Shown piece after piece: positions 17,184 to 30,881 of a DNA stretch of 38,835 nucleotides (its first letter is position 1; every line of letters starts with the position of its first letter). The stretch is from Arsenicicoccus bolidensis DSM 15745 (lineage in GTDB: Bacteria; Actinomycetota; Actinomycetes; Actinomycetales; Dermatophilaceae): contig NZ_AUFG01000035.1 of assembly GCF_000426385.1 (NCBI RefSeq), forward strand, positions 1 through 38,835, written 5' to 3'. The notes beneath the pieces were generated by a model. The model was not told where the DNA came from, ran no database searches, and was given only the letters and a program-made list of their open reading frames with translations. The position numbers were made by a program, and so were the translations under genes.

Positions 17184-18246
17184 TCATGCCGTGGGCGCCG
17201 AAGGGGCCGAGGTCGCCGGTGACATCGAGGTCATCAAGCTCGCCGATGACGCCGAGGACGCCGATGGCGCAGTGGCGCCCTGCCAGTCGAGGTCGTAGCC
17301 GAAGGACCGAGGCCCCAGCAGCTCGAGACCACGCGACGTCCGCCACGGAGTGGGGGCCGGCAGGACGAGCACGCTGTGCCGCCGGCCGACCTCGACGTCG
17401 GGGTTGAGCGCCGGCAGGCCGGACTCGTCGACGAGGACGATCAGGTCGGGGACGCAGGCGTCGAGCGCGCCGTCGCGCCGGGCGAGGATGAACTCGTTCT
17501 GCACGTCGATGGCGTAGCGCGAGCCCGCGTCGTCCCGCAGCACGACCTTCCCCCGGCTGAAACCCCCCGCCAGGGCACAGCCGTAGTCGGTCACGACTCC
17601 CCGGAACGCCACGTGCCCTCCCGCGTGGGCCGCGATCACGTCGGCGAGCTCCTCGCCGGACGCGCCGGACTCGCGGGCCTCGCGACAGGTCCGCCCGAGC
17701 CGGCCGGCCGCGCTGATCGTGCCGGGGATGAGCGCCCCCCGAGCTCTGAGGTCTCGGCCGCGCAGCGGGTGATCGGCCACCCCGACGGAGTGGCCGCTGG
17801 CCGCGGAGACCGCTCGCACGAGGTCCTCGGCCCGCTGCTCGGACGCGACGTGGGGGACGACGAGCGTGTCCCCCTGACGGGTCGAGAGGGCCAGCGGGGC
17901 GATGGGCAGCCCGACGAGGTGGTAGGTGCTGTGGGACAGCTCGGGCACGTCACGCCCCGCCGGGTCCGCGTCGAGCAGCGGTCGGCCGAGGGCGGCGGCC
18001 GCTGACATCGCGTCGGCGGTGTTCTCGGCGCCGAGCTCGGTCGCGACGATCGCCCCGACCGGCTCGCCCAGGTGCTGCTCGAGGGCCAGCAGCGCGCCCA
18101 GCGCCTCGGGCGGCACGCCCGGAGCCAGCGGCGGGAGCTCTCCTCCCGGGGGCAGGGCGCCGGCGACGTACGGGCAGGCGGTCCAGGTGTCGTCGGGCAG
18201 CTCGGACAGGTCCAGCGCGACACGGCCCGTCGCGACGCGGCGCTGC
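17184..18246 (-). pseudogene. DUF917 family protein, 5'-truncated
   Basis: The frame encodes a DUF917 protein from about 18246 down: RVALDLSELPDDTW, then ALLALEQHLGEPVGAIVATELG, LLDADPAGRDVPELSHSTYH, and near the end VPDLIVLVDESGLPALNPDV and GPRSFGYDLDWQG, the conserved DUF917 tail. DUF917 proteins start with a Gly-rich nucleotide-binding-like segment (GTGGGGDP) about 60 residues before this point; it is missing. Upstream the frame runs into the antisense of a PucR gene. No natural start codon or ribosome site is visible at the break. The last 25 residues are a low-complexity Ser/Ala/Pro tail. It is probably non-functional; an internal start giving a shortened protein cannot be excluded. Confidence 0.75.
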
Positions 18247-18449
18247 TGCCCACCGTGCAGGCCTACCTCCGGCACGGCCGCAGCGTCCCGGCGACGGCTC
18301 GGGCCTGCTTCGTGCACCACAACACGGTGCGCTACCGGCTGGGCGTGGCCCGCGACCTGCTGCGCGGACGGACCGCGAGCGCCGACCCGCTCGACGACGT
18401 CGCCGTCGCCCTGCTCGCCGACGCCGTGCTGAACCCGTCGGCGGACTGA
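18225..18449 (+). pseudogene. PucR-type regulator, C-terminal helix-turn-helix remnant
   Basis: In the plus frame about 74 codons encode the C-terminal helix-turn-helix of PucR/CdaR regulators: DAALLPTVQAYLRHGRSVPA, TARACFVHHNTVRYRLGVAR and a final leucine-rich helix ending at the TGA at 18449. The roughly 300 or more residues that precede this domain in intact PucR proteins are absent: immediately upstream the DNA belongs to the DUF917 gene on the other strand. There is no start site for it. PucR proteins control purine and nitrogen catabolism, matching the asparaginase / DUF917 operon. Confidence 0.78.
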
Positions 18450-18624
18450 CGACGTCGAGCGCCGGCCCCTGCTGCCCGGACGACGGGCATCCGGGTGCGA
18501 TCTGGTCCGAATCGGCCGAACGCGGGTCAGGTCGGACATATCCTGGCCCGGGCCGTCCGGGTCCGTGGTGGAGGGGACCGGCCGGGGCCCGTCATACCTC
18601 CGCAAGGCACCCCGAAGGCAGCAC
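18450..18624 (+). promoter_or_regulatory. Leader of the diadenylate-cyclase-like gene
   Basis: This 175-bp region has a -10-like TATCCT at 18539-18544 and one minus-strand copy of GTATGNCG (18590-18597). I see no clear ribosome site beyond a weak GAAGG and no riboswitch-like structure that I can support. Confidence 0.3.
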
Positions 18625-20411
18625 GTGACCGTCAACCCCACCCCCCACCACCTCATGTGGGAGCTCCAGGAGCAGTTCCGCCTCTCCCTGGACCGCGCCA
18701 CCGACCGCGCGACCGACCAGATCGGGGCCATCGTCTCGGCCGACGCGCTGCTCGTCGGCTTCCTCGCCGACGACGTCACGGTGCCCGGCGCACCCGACGT
18801 GTGCATCGCCCCGGCGGACCGCGGCTTCAGCATCCAGGACCTCGAGGGCATCCGCGCGGACGCGCAGCGCCGGTTCGAGGCCCACCCGGCGCACGACGAG
18901 ACCTACGAGTCGGCCGCGGTCCAGCAGGCCGGCTCGACCACTTCCTCGACGAGACCCGCCGCGAGGCCGTCGCCGCGGCCCTCGACAGCGGTCGGGCCGG
19001 CCGCGGGCGCACCTTCTTCATCGGCAGCGGCGCCCGGGTCGGGGACTACGTCGTGCACCCCGCCATCAGCGTGGACAGCAGCGCGTATGCCGAGCTCAAC
19101 GCCCTCCCGTACGACGAGATCGACGGGGTCCCGCTCACGACCTCGCTCGCGCACGGCATCGTCGTCGAGCTGCTGCGCATCGCCACCCACGCCCTCCTCG
19201 CGGCCCGGCCGCCGCGCTCGATCTCGCCGATCGACGACGACGTCCCCAACGACGCGATCCGGCGGTCGGCCAACCACCTCGTCTACTCCGCCGCCCTCAT
19301 CGCGGGGGAGCGGCTCGGGCAGGGGCTGTTCGACGCGTTCGAGGGCCTGTCGTCGACGCCCTACGAGGGTCGCGTCGGCTCCGGCACCGTCGTCATGGCC
19401 CGCGAGGGGCACCCCCGCATCTCCGTCGACGTCCAGCTGCGCTCGGCGGTGTCGGTGCGCGAGCGGCGGCAGTTCCGCAAGCTCCTGGAGATGACCCGCC
19501 CCGGGCTGCACCTGCTGATCGACGGCCAGCGCATCTACGGCCTCGGGTCGGTCCAGCCGCTCGCCCACGACGAGCCCGACGACTCCGACAACGACATCTT
19601 CCGGTTCACGCTGCTCGAGCAGGGCTCCTGGCAGATGGCCTACAACCGCAACCCGCTCCTGCGGGTGTCCGGCGGCCACCCGCAGCTGCCCCGCCCGCGG
19701 ATGTCGACCAGCCTGTTCATCGACGCCATGCGGCGCGTATTCGACGAGGTGTCCGACCACGACATACGAGGCATCTGGATGCTGGCCCAGAGCGCGGCGC
19801 AGCAGGCCCGCGGCGCCCTGCTCGTCGTCACGACCGCGGCGGCCGAGGAGGCCAGGCGCCTCGCACCCCAGGCCCTCTCGATCCGGCCGCAGCAGCTCAG
19901 CCCGGACGTGCTGGACGCGGTCACGCGCATCGACGGCGCGGTCCTGCTCACCCCCGACGGGGTCTGCCACGCGGTCGGCGTCATCCTCGACGGCGTCGCC
20001 ACCGGGGCCGGCGACCCGAGCCGCGGGTCCCGCTACAACTCGGCCGTGCGCTACACCGAGGCCTCGACGGCGCCCTGCCTCACGGTCATCGTCTCCGAGG
20101 ACGGGATGATCGATGTCTATCCCGAGCTGGCCCCCCGGGTCCGGCCCGAGGACGGCGAGTAGGCCCTCGCGGACCTCGAGGCCGCCGGCAGCCTGGACGT
20201 CGACGAGGCCCGGGACGTCGACCTCGAGGCGTTCTACGCCCTGCACAAGCGCCTGCGCCGGTTCGCGTTCTACCTCTCCGAGAGCCAGTGCGAGCGCGCC
20301 TACGCGGTGTGCCTCACCATCGAGGACCTGCGCTGGGAGCGCTCGCGGACCCGGGTGCGCACCGTGCCGTTCCGCACCGACCCCCGCATGAACGCCTCCT
20401 TCTTCGCCTGA
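18625..20411 (+). pseudogene. Diadenylate cyclase (DAC/DisA_N) domain protein, broken by frameshift and stop
   Basis: Three pieces read together as one protein of about 595 residues. Piece one runs from the GTG at 18625 in one frame to about 18930 (LMWELQEQFRLSLDRATD..., ending AHDETYESAAVQQ). Piece two continues in another frame from about 18930 (LDHFLDETRREAVAAALDSG) to a TAG at 20160-20162. Piece three is in the same frame after that TAG and stays protein-like to a TGA at 20409-20411 (LEAFYALHKRLRRFAFYLS, ending DPRMNASFF). Piece two ends in a DAC domain with the catalytic DGA (DGAVLLTPDGVCHAVG) and RGSRYNSAVRY motifs, so the ancestor probably made or sensed cyclic di-AMP, with an N-terminal sensor part. 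One base seems missing near 18930. A single reading error could explain the shift but not both lesions. Confidence 0.7.
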
Positions 20412-20509
20412 TCTCGGCCTGAGTTTCACCTGACCTCGTGACACCTGTCAGGGGCGATGGGCGTGATGCGACCCCTAATTTCGGAGAGACCGAGATCGAG
20501 GGGGATCCG

Positions 20510-20704
20510 ATGGACCTGCGCACCGGGGCGAGCATCGTGGGGCTGCTCGCCGTCATCTACGGCTTCGCGGTGGCGTTCGGGCCACGCGCGCACCAGGACG
20601 CCGGCTTCTGGCACCGCTTCACCGTCGTGGGGGCGCTCCTGCTGCTGGTCGCCGTCGTCGTGCTGGTCGGCGTCCCGTTCTACCGAGAGGGAGGTCTGTC
20701 ATGA
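20510..20704 (+). CDS. Small membrane protein, paralogue of the next gene
   Basis: A 64-residue protein with two hydrophobic segments (SIVGLLAVIYGFAVAFG; FTVVGALLLLVAVVVLVGVPF). GAGGGGG precedes the ATG at 20510. Its last codons overlap the next start (ATGA). The pattern YG..VAFG, then H.D..FW..FT, then VPF.R is shared with the next protein, so the two arose by duplication. The family is not one I recognise. Confidence 0.7.
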   Translation: MDLRTGASIVGLLAVIYGFAVAFGPRAHQDAGFWHRFTVVGALLLLVAVVVLVGVPFYREGGLS

Positions 20705-20937
20705 CCCAGGCTCCATCAGAGCGCTACGGCCGCAACCCCGGCTGGGGCGTCACCGCCGTCCTCGCGATCGTCTACGGGATGCTCGTGGCCTTCGGCGACC
20801 TCCTGCACGACGACCGGGTGTTCTGGGACGCCTTCACGATCTGGGCCGGGCTGCCGGTCCTGGCCGTCTTCGTCATCTGCATGGTGATCCCGTTCATCCG
20901 GTGGCTCACCTCCTCGCGACAGACCTACCGGCGGTAG
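20701..20937 (+). CDS. Small membrane protein, paralogue of the previous gene
   Basis: A 78-residue protein with two hydrophobic segments (GVTAVLAIVYGMLVAFG; LPVLAVFVICMVIPFI), a short polar N-terminus and a basic C-terminus. The start is the ATG of an ATGA overlap with the previous gene, so expression is coupled. It ends 59 bp before pafA, which has its own promoter box. No function can be assigned; the two could form a hetero-oligomer in the membrane. Confidence 0.7.
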   Translation: MTQAPSERYGRNPGWGVTAVLAIVYGMLVAFGDLLHDDRVFWDAFTIWAGLPVLAVFVICMVIPFIRWLTSSRQTYRR

Positions 20938-20984
20938 GTGCATCAGCCTGGCGGACGAAGGCCGGTCGACGTGACTGCCGCCGG

Positions 20985-20996
20985 TAGGGTCGTGCC
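20985..20996 (+). promoter_or_regulatory. -10 box (TAGGGT) for leaderless pafA
   Basis: TAGGGT at 20985-20990, six bases, then the ATG at 20997: the same hexamer and spacing as at dop. No ribosome site is visible. Confidence 0.55.
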
Positions 20997-22400
20997 ATGG
21001 ATCGACGCATCTTCGGGATCGAGACCGAGTATGGCGTGACCGCCACCTCCGAGGGCCAGCGGCGACTGACCCCCGACGAGGTGTCGCGCTACATGTTCCG
21101 TTCCGTCGTCGCCTGGAGCCGCAGCTCCAACGCCTTCCTCGCCAACGGCTCACGGCTCTACCTCGACGTCGGCTCGCACCCGGAGTACGCCACGGCCGAG
21201 TGCGACTCGCTGCTCGACCTCGTCGCCCAGGACAAGGCCGGCGAGCGCATCGTCCAGGGCCTCGCCGACGACGCCCAGCTGCGCATGGCCCAGGACGAGA
21301 TCGTCGGCGACGTCTACGTCTTCAAGAACAACGTCGACTCCTCCGGCAGCTCCTACGGCTGCCACGAGAACTTCCTCGTGCACCGGTCCACCGACCTGCG
21401 CACCGTCACCGACACCCTCGTGCCCTTCCTCGTCAGCCGCCAGATCACCTGTGGCGCAGGCAAGCTCGTCGTCGACCCCCAGGGACGGCCGACCTACTGC
21501 GTCAGCCAGCGCGCCGACCACATGTGGGAGGGCGTGTCCTCCGCCACCACGCGCTCGCGGCCCATCATCAACTCCCGCGACGAGCCCCACGCCGACGCCG
21601 AGAAGTTCCGCCGCCTGCACGTCATCGTCGGGGACTCGACGATGTCGGAGACGACGATGCTGCTCAAGGTCGGGTCCGCCGACCTCGTGCTGCGGATGAT
21701 CGAGGAGGGCGTCCCGCTGCCCCACCTCACCCTCGCGAGCACCACGGCCGCCATACGCACCATGAGCACCGACCCGACCGGCCGCGCCGAGGTCGCCCTG
21801 CAGCGCGGCGGGACCACGAGCGCCCTGGCGGTGCAGAGCGCCTACCTCGAGGCCGCGCGACGCTTCGTCGACGAGGGCGGCAGCGACGACCCGGTGCACG
21901 AGCGCGTCCTGGACCTGTGGGAGCGGGTGCTGTCGGCCGTCGACTCCGGGCGGCTGCAGGAGGTCGGCACCGAGATCGACTGGGTGATCAAGCGGCGCCT
22001 CATCGAGCACTACTCCAGCCGCAACGGCCTGCCGCTCGAGCACCCGCGGCTGCAGCAGATCGACCTCGCCTACCACGACCTGCACCCGCGCCGGGGTCTG
22101 TTCAACCTGCTGCAGGCCAGGGGGCTCGCCGCGCGGGTCACCACCGACGAGCAGATCGAGCACGCGGTGACGGCGCCCCCGCAGACGACCCGGGCCAAGC
22201 TGCGCGGGGACTTCATCGCCGCGGCGCGGGCGGCTCGGCGGGACTACTCCGTCGACTGGGTGCACCTCAAGCTCAACGACGGCAACCAGCGCACCATCTT
22301 GTGCAAGGACCCGCTCGCCTACGAGGACCCGCGGGTCGAGCGGCTCGTCGCGAGCCTCGGCGAGCACCCCGCCCCGGCCGGCACCTGGCCCGGCACCTGA
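20997..22400 (+). CDS. pafA: Pup-protein ligase PafA
   Basis: A 467-residue ligase that phosphorylates the C-terminal Glu of deamidated Pup with ATP and joins it to substrate lysines. [15 protein letters not shown] holds the first metal-binding Glu; [18 protein letters not shown] carries the catalytic Asp; [19 protein letters not shown] and [20 protein letters not shown] line the ATP site. The Dop-type insertion after residue 40 is absent, confirming PafA rather than Dop. The C-terminal domain that binds Pup is complete ([15 protein letters not shown]). FKBP genes follow, as in many actinobacteria. Confidence 0.97.
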   Translation: MDRRIFGIETEYGVTATSEGQRRLTPDEVSRYMFRSVVAWSRSSNAFLANGSRLYLDVGSHPEYATAECDSLLDLVAQDKAGERIVQGLADDAQLRMAQDEIVGDVYVFKNNVDSSGSSYGCHENFLVHRSTDLRTVTDTLVPFLVSRQITCGAGKLVVDPQGRPTYCVSQRADHMWEGVSSATTRSRPIINSRDEPHADAEKFRRLHVIVGDSTMSETTMLLKVGSADLVLRMIEEGVPLPHLTLASTTAAIRTMSTDPTGRAEVALQRGGTTSALAVQSAYLEAARRFVDEGGSDDPVHERVLDLWERVLSAVDSGRLQEVGTEIDWVIKRRLIEHYSSRNGLPLEHPRLQQIDLAYHDLHPRRGLFNLLQARGLAARVTTDEQIEHAVTAPPQTTRAKLRGDFIAAARAARRDYSVDWVHLKLNDGNQRTILCKDPLAYEDPRVERLVASLGEHPAPAGTWPGT

Positions 22401-22444
22401 GCCAGGGAGCCGGACGCCGACAGCCCCGCCACAGGATCGCCCGC

Positions 22445-22494
22445 TAGGGTGGCACGAGCTCAAACGACCCACATCCGAGCGAAGGACCCCTCTT
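22445..22494 (+). promoter_or_regulatory. Promoter and leader of the FKBP lipoprotein gene
   Basis: TAGGGT at 22445-22450 is a -10-like box; unlike at pafA and dop it is followed by a leader of about 40 bases with GAAGGA at 22481-22486, eight bases before the TTG start. Confidence 0.4.
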
Positions 22495-23514
22495 TTGCGC
22501 CTGCGCACCAGCTCTGCCCTCGCCCTCGCGGCCGTCCCGGCCATCGCGCTCAGCGCGTGCGGGAGCGGCGGGGCCTCCACCACCACCTCGACGACCACGA
22601 CCCCCGCGCCGAGCCCCTCGGCACCGGCGACCCCCGCGTCCGCGACGCCCCCGCCGATCACCCCGGCCGCCAAGGGCGACCTCGCGGGCATCACCGTCGG
22701 CGGCACGCCCGCCAAGCCGTCGCTCAAGGTCGACAAGGCGCCCTTCACGACCAAGGAGACGACCGCCAAGGTCGTCACCGAGGGCACCGGCCAGGTCGTC
22801 AAGAAGACCGACATGGTGGTCGCCAACGCGCTGTTCGTCTCCGGCAAGACCGGCAAGACGCTCGAGGACACCTTCGCCGCCAACCAGCCCCAGCAGATCC
22901 CCGTCAACCAGTGGATCCCCGGCGTCGCCAAGGGCATGCTCGGCCAGAAGGTCGGCAGCCGCATGCTGATCGCCATGGCTCCCGCCGACGCAGCGACCCT
23001 CATCGCCCAGGGCAACCCCCAGTCCGGCCTCGCCGCCGACGAGACGCTGGTGGCCTACGTCGAGATCCAGAAGGTCGGCTTCAAGGGCGAGGCCTGCAAG
23101 GTCGTCACCAGCAAGGAGGGCCTGCCCGAGGTCACCGCCGCCGACGGCAAGGCAGCCACCATGAAGCCCACCACGGCCGCCGCGCCCAAGCAGGCCACGG
23201 CCTACGTCCTCAAGGAGGGCACCGGCCCGGTCGTCAATGCCGGCCAGACGCTGTCCTCGCACTACACCGGCATGCTCTGGACCAACGGCACCAAGTTCGA
23301 CTCGAGCTATGACCACGGCGCCGAGCCCACGCCGTTCCCGATCGGCGTCGGCCAGGTCATCCCCGCCTGGGACAAGTGCCTCACCGGTCAGAAGGTCGGC
23401 AGCCGCGTCCTCGTCGTCGCCCCGCCGGCCGAGGCCTACGGCGCCAAGGCCCAGGACAAGATCCCGGCCAACTCGACGCTCGTCTTCGTCGTCGACCTCG
23501 TCAAGGCCCAGTAG
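22495..23514 (+). CDS. Lipoprotein with two FKBP-type peptidyl-prolyl isomerase domains
   Basis: A 339-residue secreted lipoprotein. Residues 1-22 form a lipoprotein signal ending in the lipobox LSAC (Cys22), followed by a Ser/Thr/Pro linker to about 60. A first FKBP-like domain (about 85-195) is degenerate: it keeps VPGVAKGMLGQKVGSR-like spacing but lacks the usual aromatic pocket. The second (about 240-339) is canonical: SSHYTGMLWTNGTKFDSSYD, PFPIGVGQVIPAWDKCLTG, LVVAPPAEAYG. It should help fold exported proteins at the outer face of the membrane. The start is a rare TTG at 22495, required to include the signal peptide and supported by GAAGGA upstream. Confidence 0.88.
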   Translation: MRLRTSSALALAAVPAIALSACGSGGASTTTSTTTTPAPSPSAPATPASATPPPITPAAKGDLAGITVGGTPAKPSLKVDKAPFTTKETTAKVVTEGTGQVVKKTDMVVANALFVSGKTGKTLEDTFAANQPQQIPVNQWIPGVAKGMLGQKVGSRMLIAMAPADAATLIAQGNPQSGLAADETLVAYVEIQKVGFKGEACKVVTSKEGLPEVTAADGKAATMKPTTAAAPKQATAYVLKEGTGPVVNAGQTLSSHYTGMLWTNGTKFDSSYDHGAEPTPFPIGVGQVIPAWDKCLTGQKVGSRVLVVAPPAEAYGAKAQDKIPANSTLVFVVDLVKAQ

Positions 23515-23565
23515 CCGGACCAGCACCACCCGTCATCGCGTCCCCCCGAGCCACCAGGAGGCACC

Positions 23566-23952
23566 ATGCCGTTCGACCCCACCACCACCAAGCCCGAGAT
23601 CGACTTCCCGGGCGACCAGCCGCCCGCCGACCTCGTCATCGAGGAGGTCTGGGAGGGTGACGGCGCCGAGGCCAAGCCCGGCAACGTCGTCAGCACCCAC
23701 TACGTCGGCGTGGCCTACTCCACCGGCGAGGAGTTCGACGCCTCGTGGAACCGCGGCGCGCCCCTGGACTTCCAGGTCGGCGTCGGCCAGGTCATCCAGG
23801 GCTGGGACCAGGGCCTGCTCGGGATGCGTGAGGGTGGCCGGCGCAAGCTGACCATCCCGTCGCACCTCGCGTATGGCGACCGCGGCGCCGGCGGCGTCAT
23901 CAAGCCCGGCGAGAGCCTGATCTTCGTCGTGGACCTCGTCGCCGTCCGCTAG
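23566..23952 (+). CDS. Cytoplasmic FKBP-type peptidyl-prolyl isomerase
   Basis: A 128-residue single-domain FKBP with no signal sequence. Pocket motifs are intact: VVSTHYVGVAYSTGEEFDAS, FQVGVGQVIQGWDQGLLGM, IPSHLAYGDRGAGGVIKPGE, LIFVVDLV. AGGAGG lies close before the ATG. It follows the FKBP lipoprotein gene by 51 bp and probably shares its transcript. A hairpin ends the unit. Confidence 0.92.
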   Translation: MPFDPTTTKPEIDFPGDQPPADLVIEEVWEGDGAEAKPGNVVSTHYVGVAYSTGEEFDASWNRGAPLDFQVGVGQVIQGWDQGLLGMREGGRRKLTIPSHLAYGDRGAGGVIKPGESLIFVVDLVAVR

Positions 23953-23967
23953 GTCTCGCTGCACCCC

Positions 23968-24016
23968 AAGATCGTGAGGGTTTGGTCCAAGAATCGGACC
24001 AAACCCTCACGATCTT
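23968..24016. terminator. Perfect 21-bp inverted repeat between convergent genes
   Basis: AAGATCGTGAGGGTTTGGTCC at 23968-23988 (arms of 21 bases) is perfectly complementary to 23996-24016, around a seven-base loop; the flanks CCCCAA and TTGGGG nearly extend it. It lies between the FKBP gene and the convergent carboxylase gene and can serve both as a terminator. It is markedly AT-richer than its surroundings and, with no mismatch in 21 pairs, may be a recent or mobile element. Confidence 0.7.
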
Positions 24017-24048
24017 CGTGGTTGGGGGTTGGGGAGGGGCCGGGAGGC

Positions 24049-29646
<5,598 letters not shown>

Positions 29647-29719
29647 CAGACGGCTACCTCCGAGCGGCACGGTGTGGCAGAGGCCACGCATTCTCCCGGA
29701 GGCTAGTCACTGTGGGGGG

Positions 29720-30838
29720 TTACTCGCGCGTCGGGATGCGCGTGGCGGCGTGGCGACCTGCGACCGCGGCGGCCAGGAAGGACGCCCGGTCGTCCTGCAG
29801 ACCGCGCCCCATGGTGCTCAGCCGGACGGGCGACGTGGCCAGGGCGGCGTCGAGCCCGTCGGTCGGGACGCCGACCGGCGTGAGCCGCCCGCCCGAGCCC
29901 GCGCACAGCTCGTGCGCCTGGCGGCGCACCTCGCGACCGGTCTCGGTGTCCTCCTGGGGGATCGGCACCTCCGCGGGCACCAGGGCGACCCGGCCGTATG
30001 CCGTCACGCTGTGATGGCTGACGCCGCGATGCCGCGGGCGCGGGTCGGCCTCGGACACCCGCAGCGAGGCCACCGCGACGCCGCCGAGCGTGTGGGCGGC
30101 GTTGACCGCCTCGCCCGCGCTGGTCCCCGAGAAGCCCCAGCGGGTGCCGGTGCCGAGGTTGCCCGGGCCCTGCGCGACCACGGCGACGTCGGCACCGACC
30201 ACGAGCCGCGCGGCGAGCAGCCCGGTGTGGACGTTGACGGCCTCCAGGTCCCCGCCGTAGGCCTGGCCCACCGTGATGCAGGACGCCAGCCAACCCGCCT
30301 CGCGCAGCCCCGCGACCGTCCGGCTGAACCGTGCGGGCAGGGCGCCGCCGTCCGTCATGACATAGGCGACGACCGCGTCCGGCTGCTCGGCCCGCAGGCC
30401 GGCCAGGACGGCGGGCACCGCGGAGTGCAGGTCGGCCGTGACCACCGGCATCCCGTCGATCGAGTCGGCGTCCGCGAGCAGCGCGTGGTGCGGGCTCTCC
30501 TGCTCGTCGACGCCGAGCACCATGGCCTGCAGCGGCGTGTAGCGGGCCTTGACGACGTGCCCGGGCCCCGGGGGCGGGTCTGCCGGCATACGGTCCGGGT
30601 CGGCGACCACGAGGGCCAGGCCGCCGGTGCCGAGGCCGCGCTCGAGCGCGGAGACGTTGAGCAGGACGGTGTCGCCCACCTGCGGGCGGCCCACGAGGTC
30701 GACGTAGGCGAGGGCCCGACACGCGGTGCCGGAGGCGGCGTCCCCAGCCCCCTCCTCGAACACAGTTACGGCATACTCGACTGCGCCGGGCCACTCGGCC
30801 CGGACGGCGTCGACTCGGGCGCTGCGCCAGCGGATCAC
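29720..30838 (-). CDS. DUF3866 family protein
   Basis: A 372-residue protein matching the DUF3866 pattern: an N-terminal beta-rich part with VGRPQVGDTVLLNVSALERGLGTGG, GHVVKARYTPLQAMVLGVDEQES, then VAYVMTDGGALPARFSRTV and QGPGNLGTGTRWGFSGTSAGEAVNA. The function is unknown. DUF3866 genes often lie beside the pafBC-tat-helY cluster in actinobacteria, as here. It starts with GTG; TAGTCT (30845-30850 on the plus numbering) lies six bases upstream, so the mRNA is probably leaderless. Only 43 bp separate it from the divergent pafB. Confidence 0.85.
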   Translation of the reverse strand: MIRWRSARVDAVRAEWPGAVEYAVTVFEEGAGDAASGTACRALAYVDLVGRPQVGDTVLLNVSALERGLGTGGLALVVADPDRMPADPPPGPGHVVKARYTPLQAMVLGVDEQESPHHALLADADSIDGMPVVTADLHSAVPAVLAGLRAEQPDAVVAYVMTDGGALPARFSRTVAGLREAGWLASCITVGQAYGGDLEAVNVHTGLLAARLVVGADVAVVAQGPGNLGTGTRWGFSGTSAGEAVNAAHTLGGVAVASLRVSEADPRPRHRGVSHHSVTAYGRVALVPAEVPIPQEDTETGREVRRQAHELCAGSGGRLTPVGVPTDGLDAALATSPVRLSTMGRGLQDDRASFLAAAVAGRHAATRIPTRE

Positions 30839-30881
30839 GGCGCCAGACTAGTGGCCGGACCATCGAAGGGAGGGGCACGAC

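Noticed and set aside
18920-18940. Programmed ribosomal frameshift in the DAC-domain gene
   Set aside because: There is no convincing slippery heptamer or downstream pseudoknot, and a stop codon further on also interrupts the protein, which favours decay or sequence error.
16054-20996. Hidden prcB/prcA remnants between pup and pafA
   Set aside because: I read all frames in this interval for the N-terminal-nucleophile signature (GTTTVG / GDRRAT-like) and found none; the broken genes there belong to other families.
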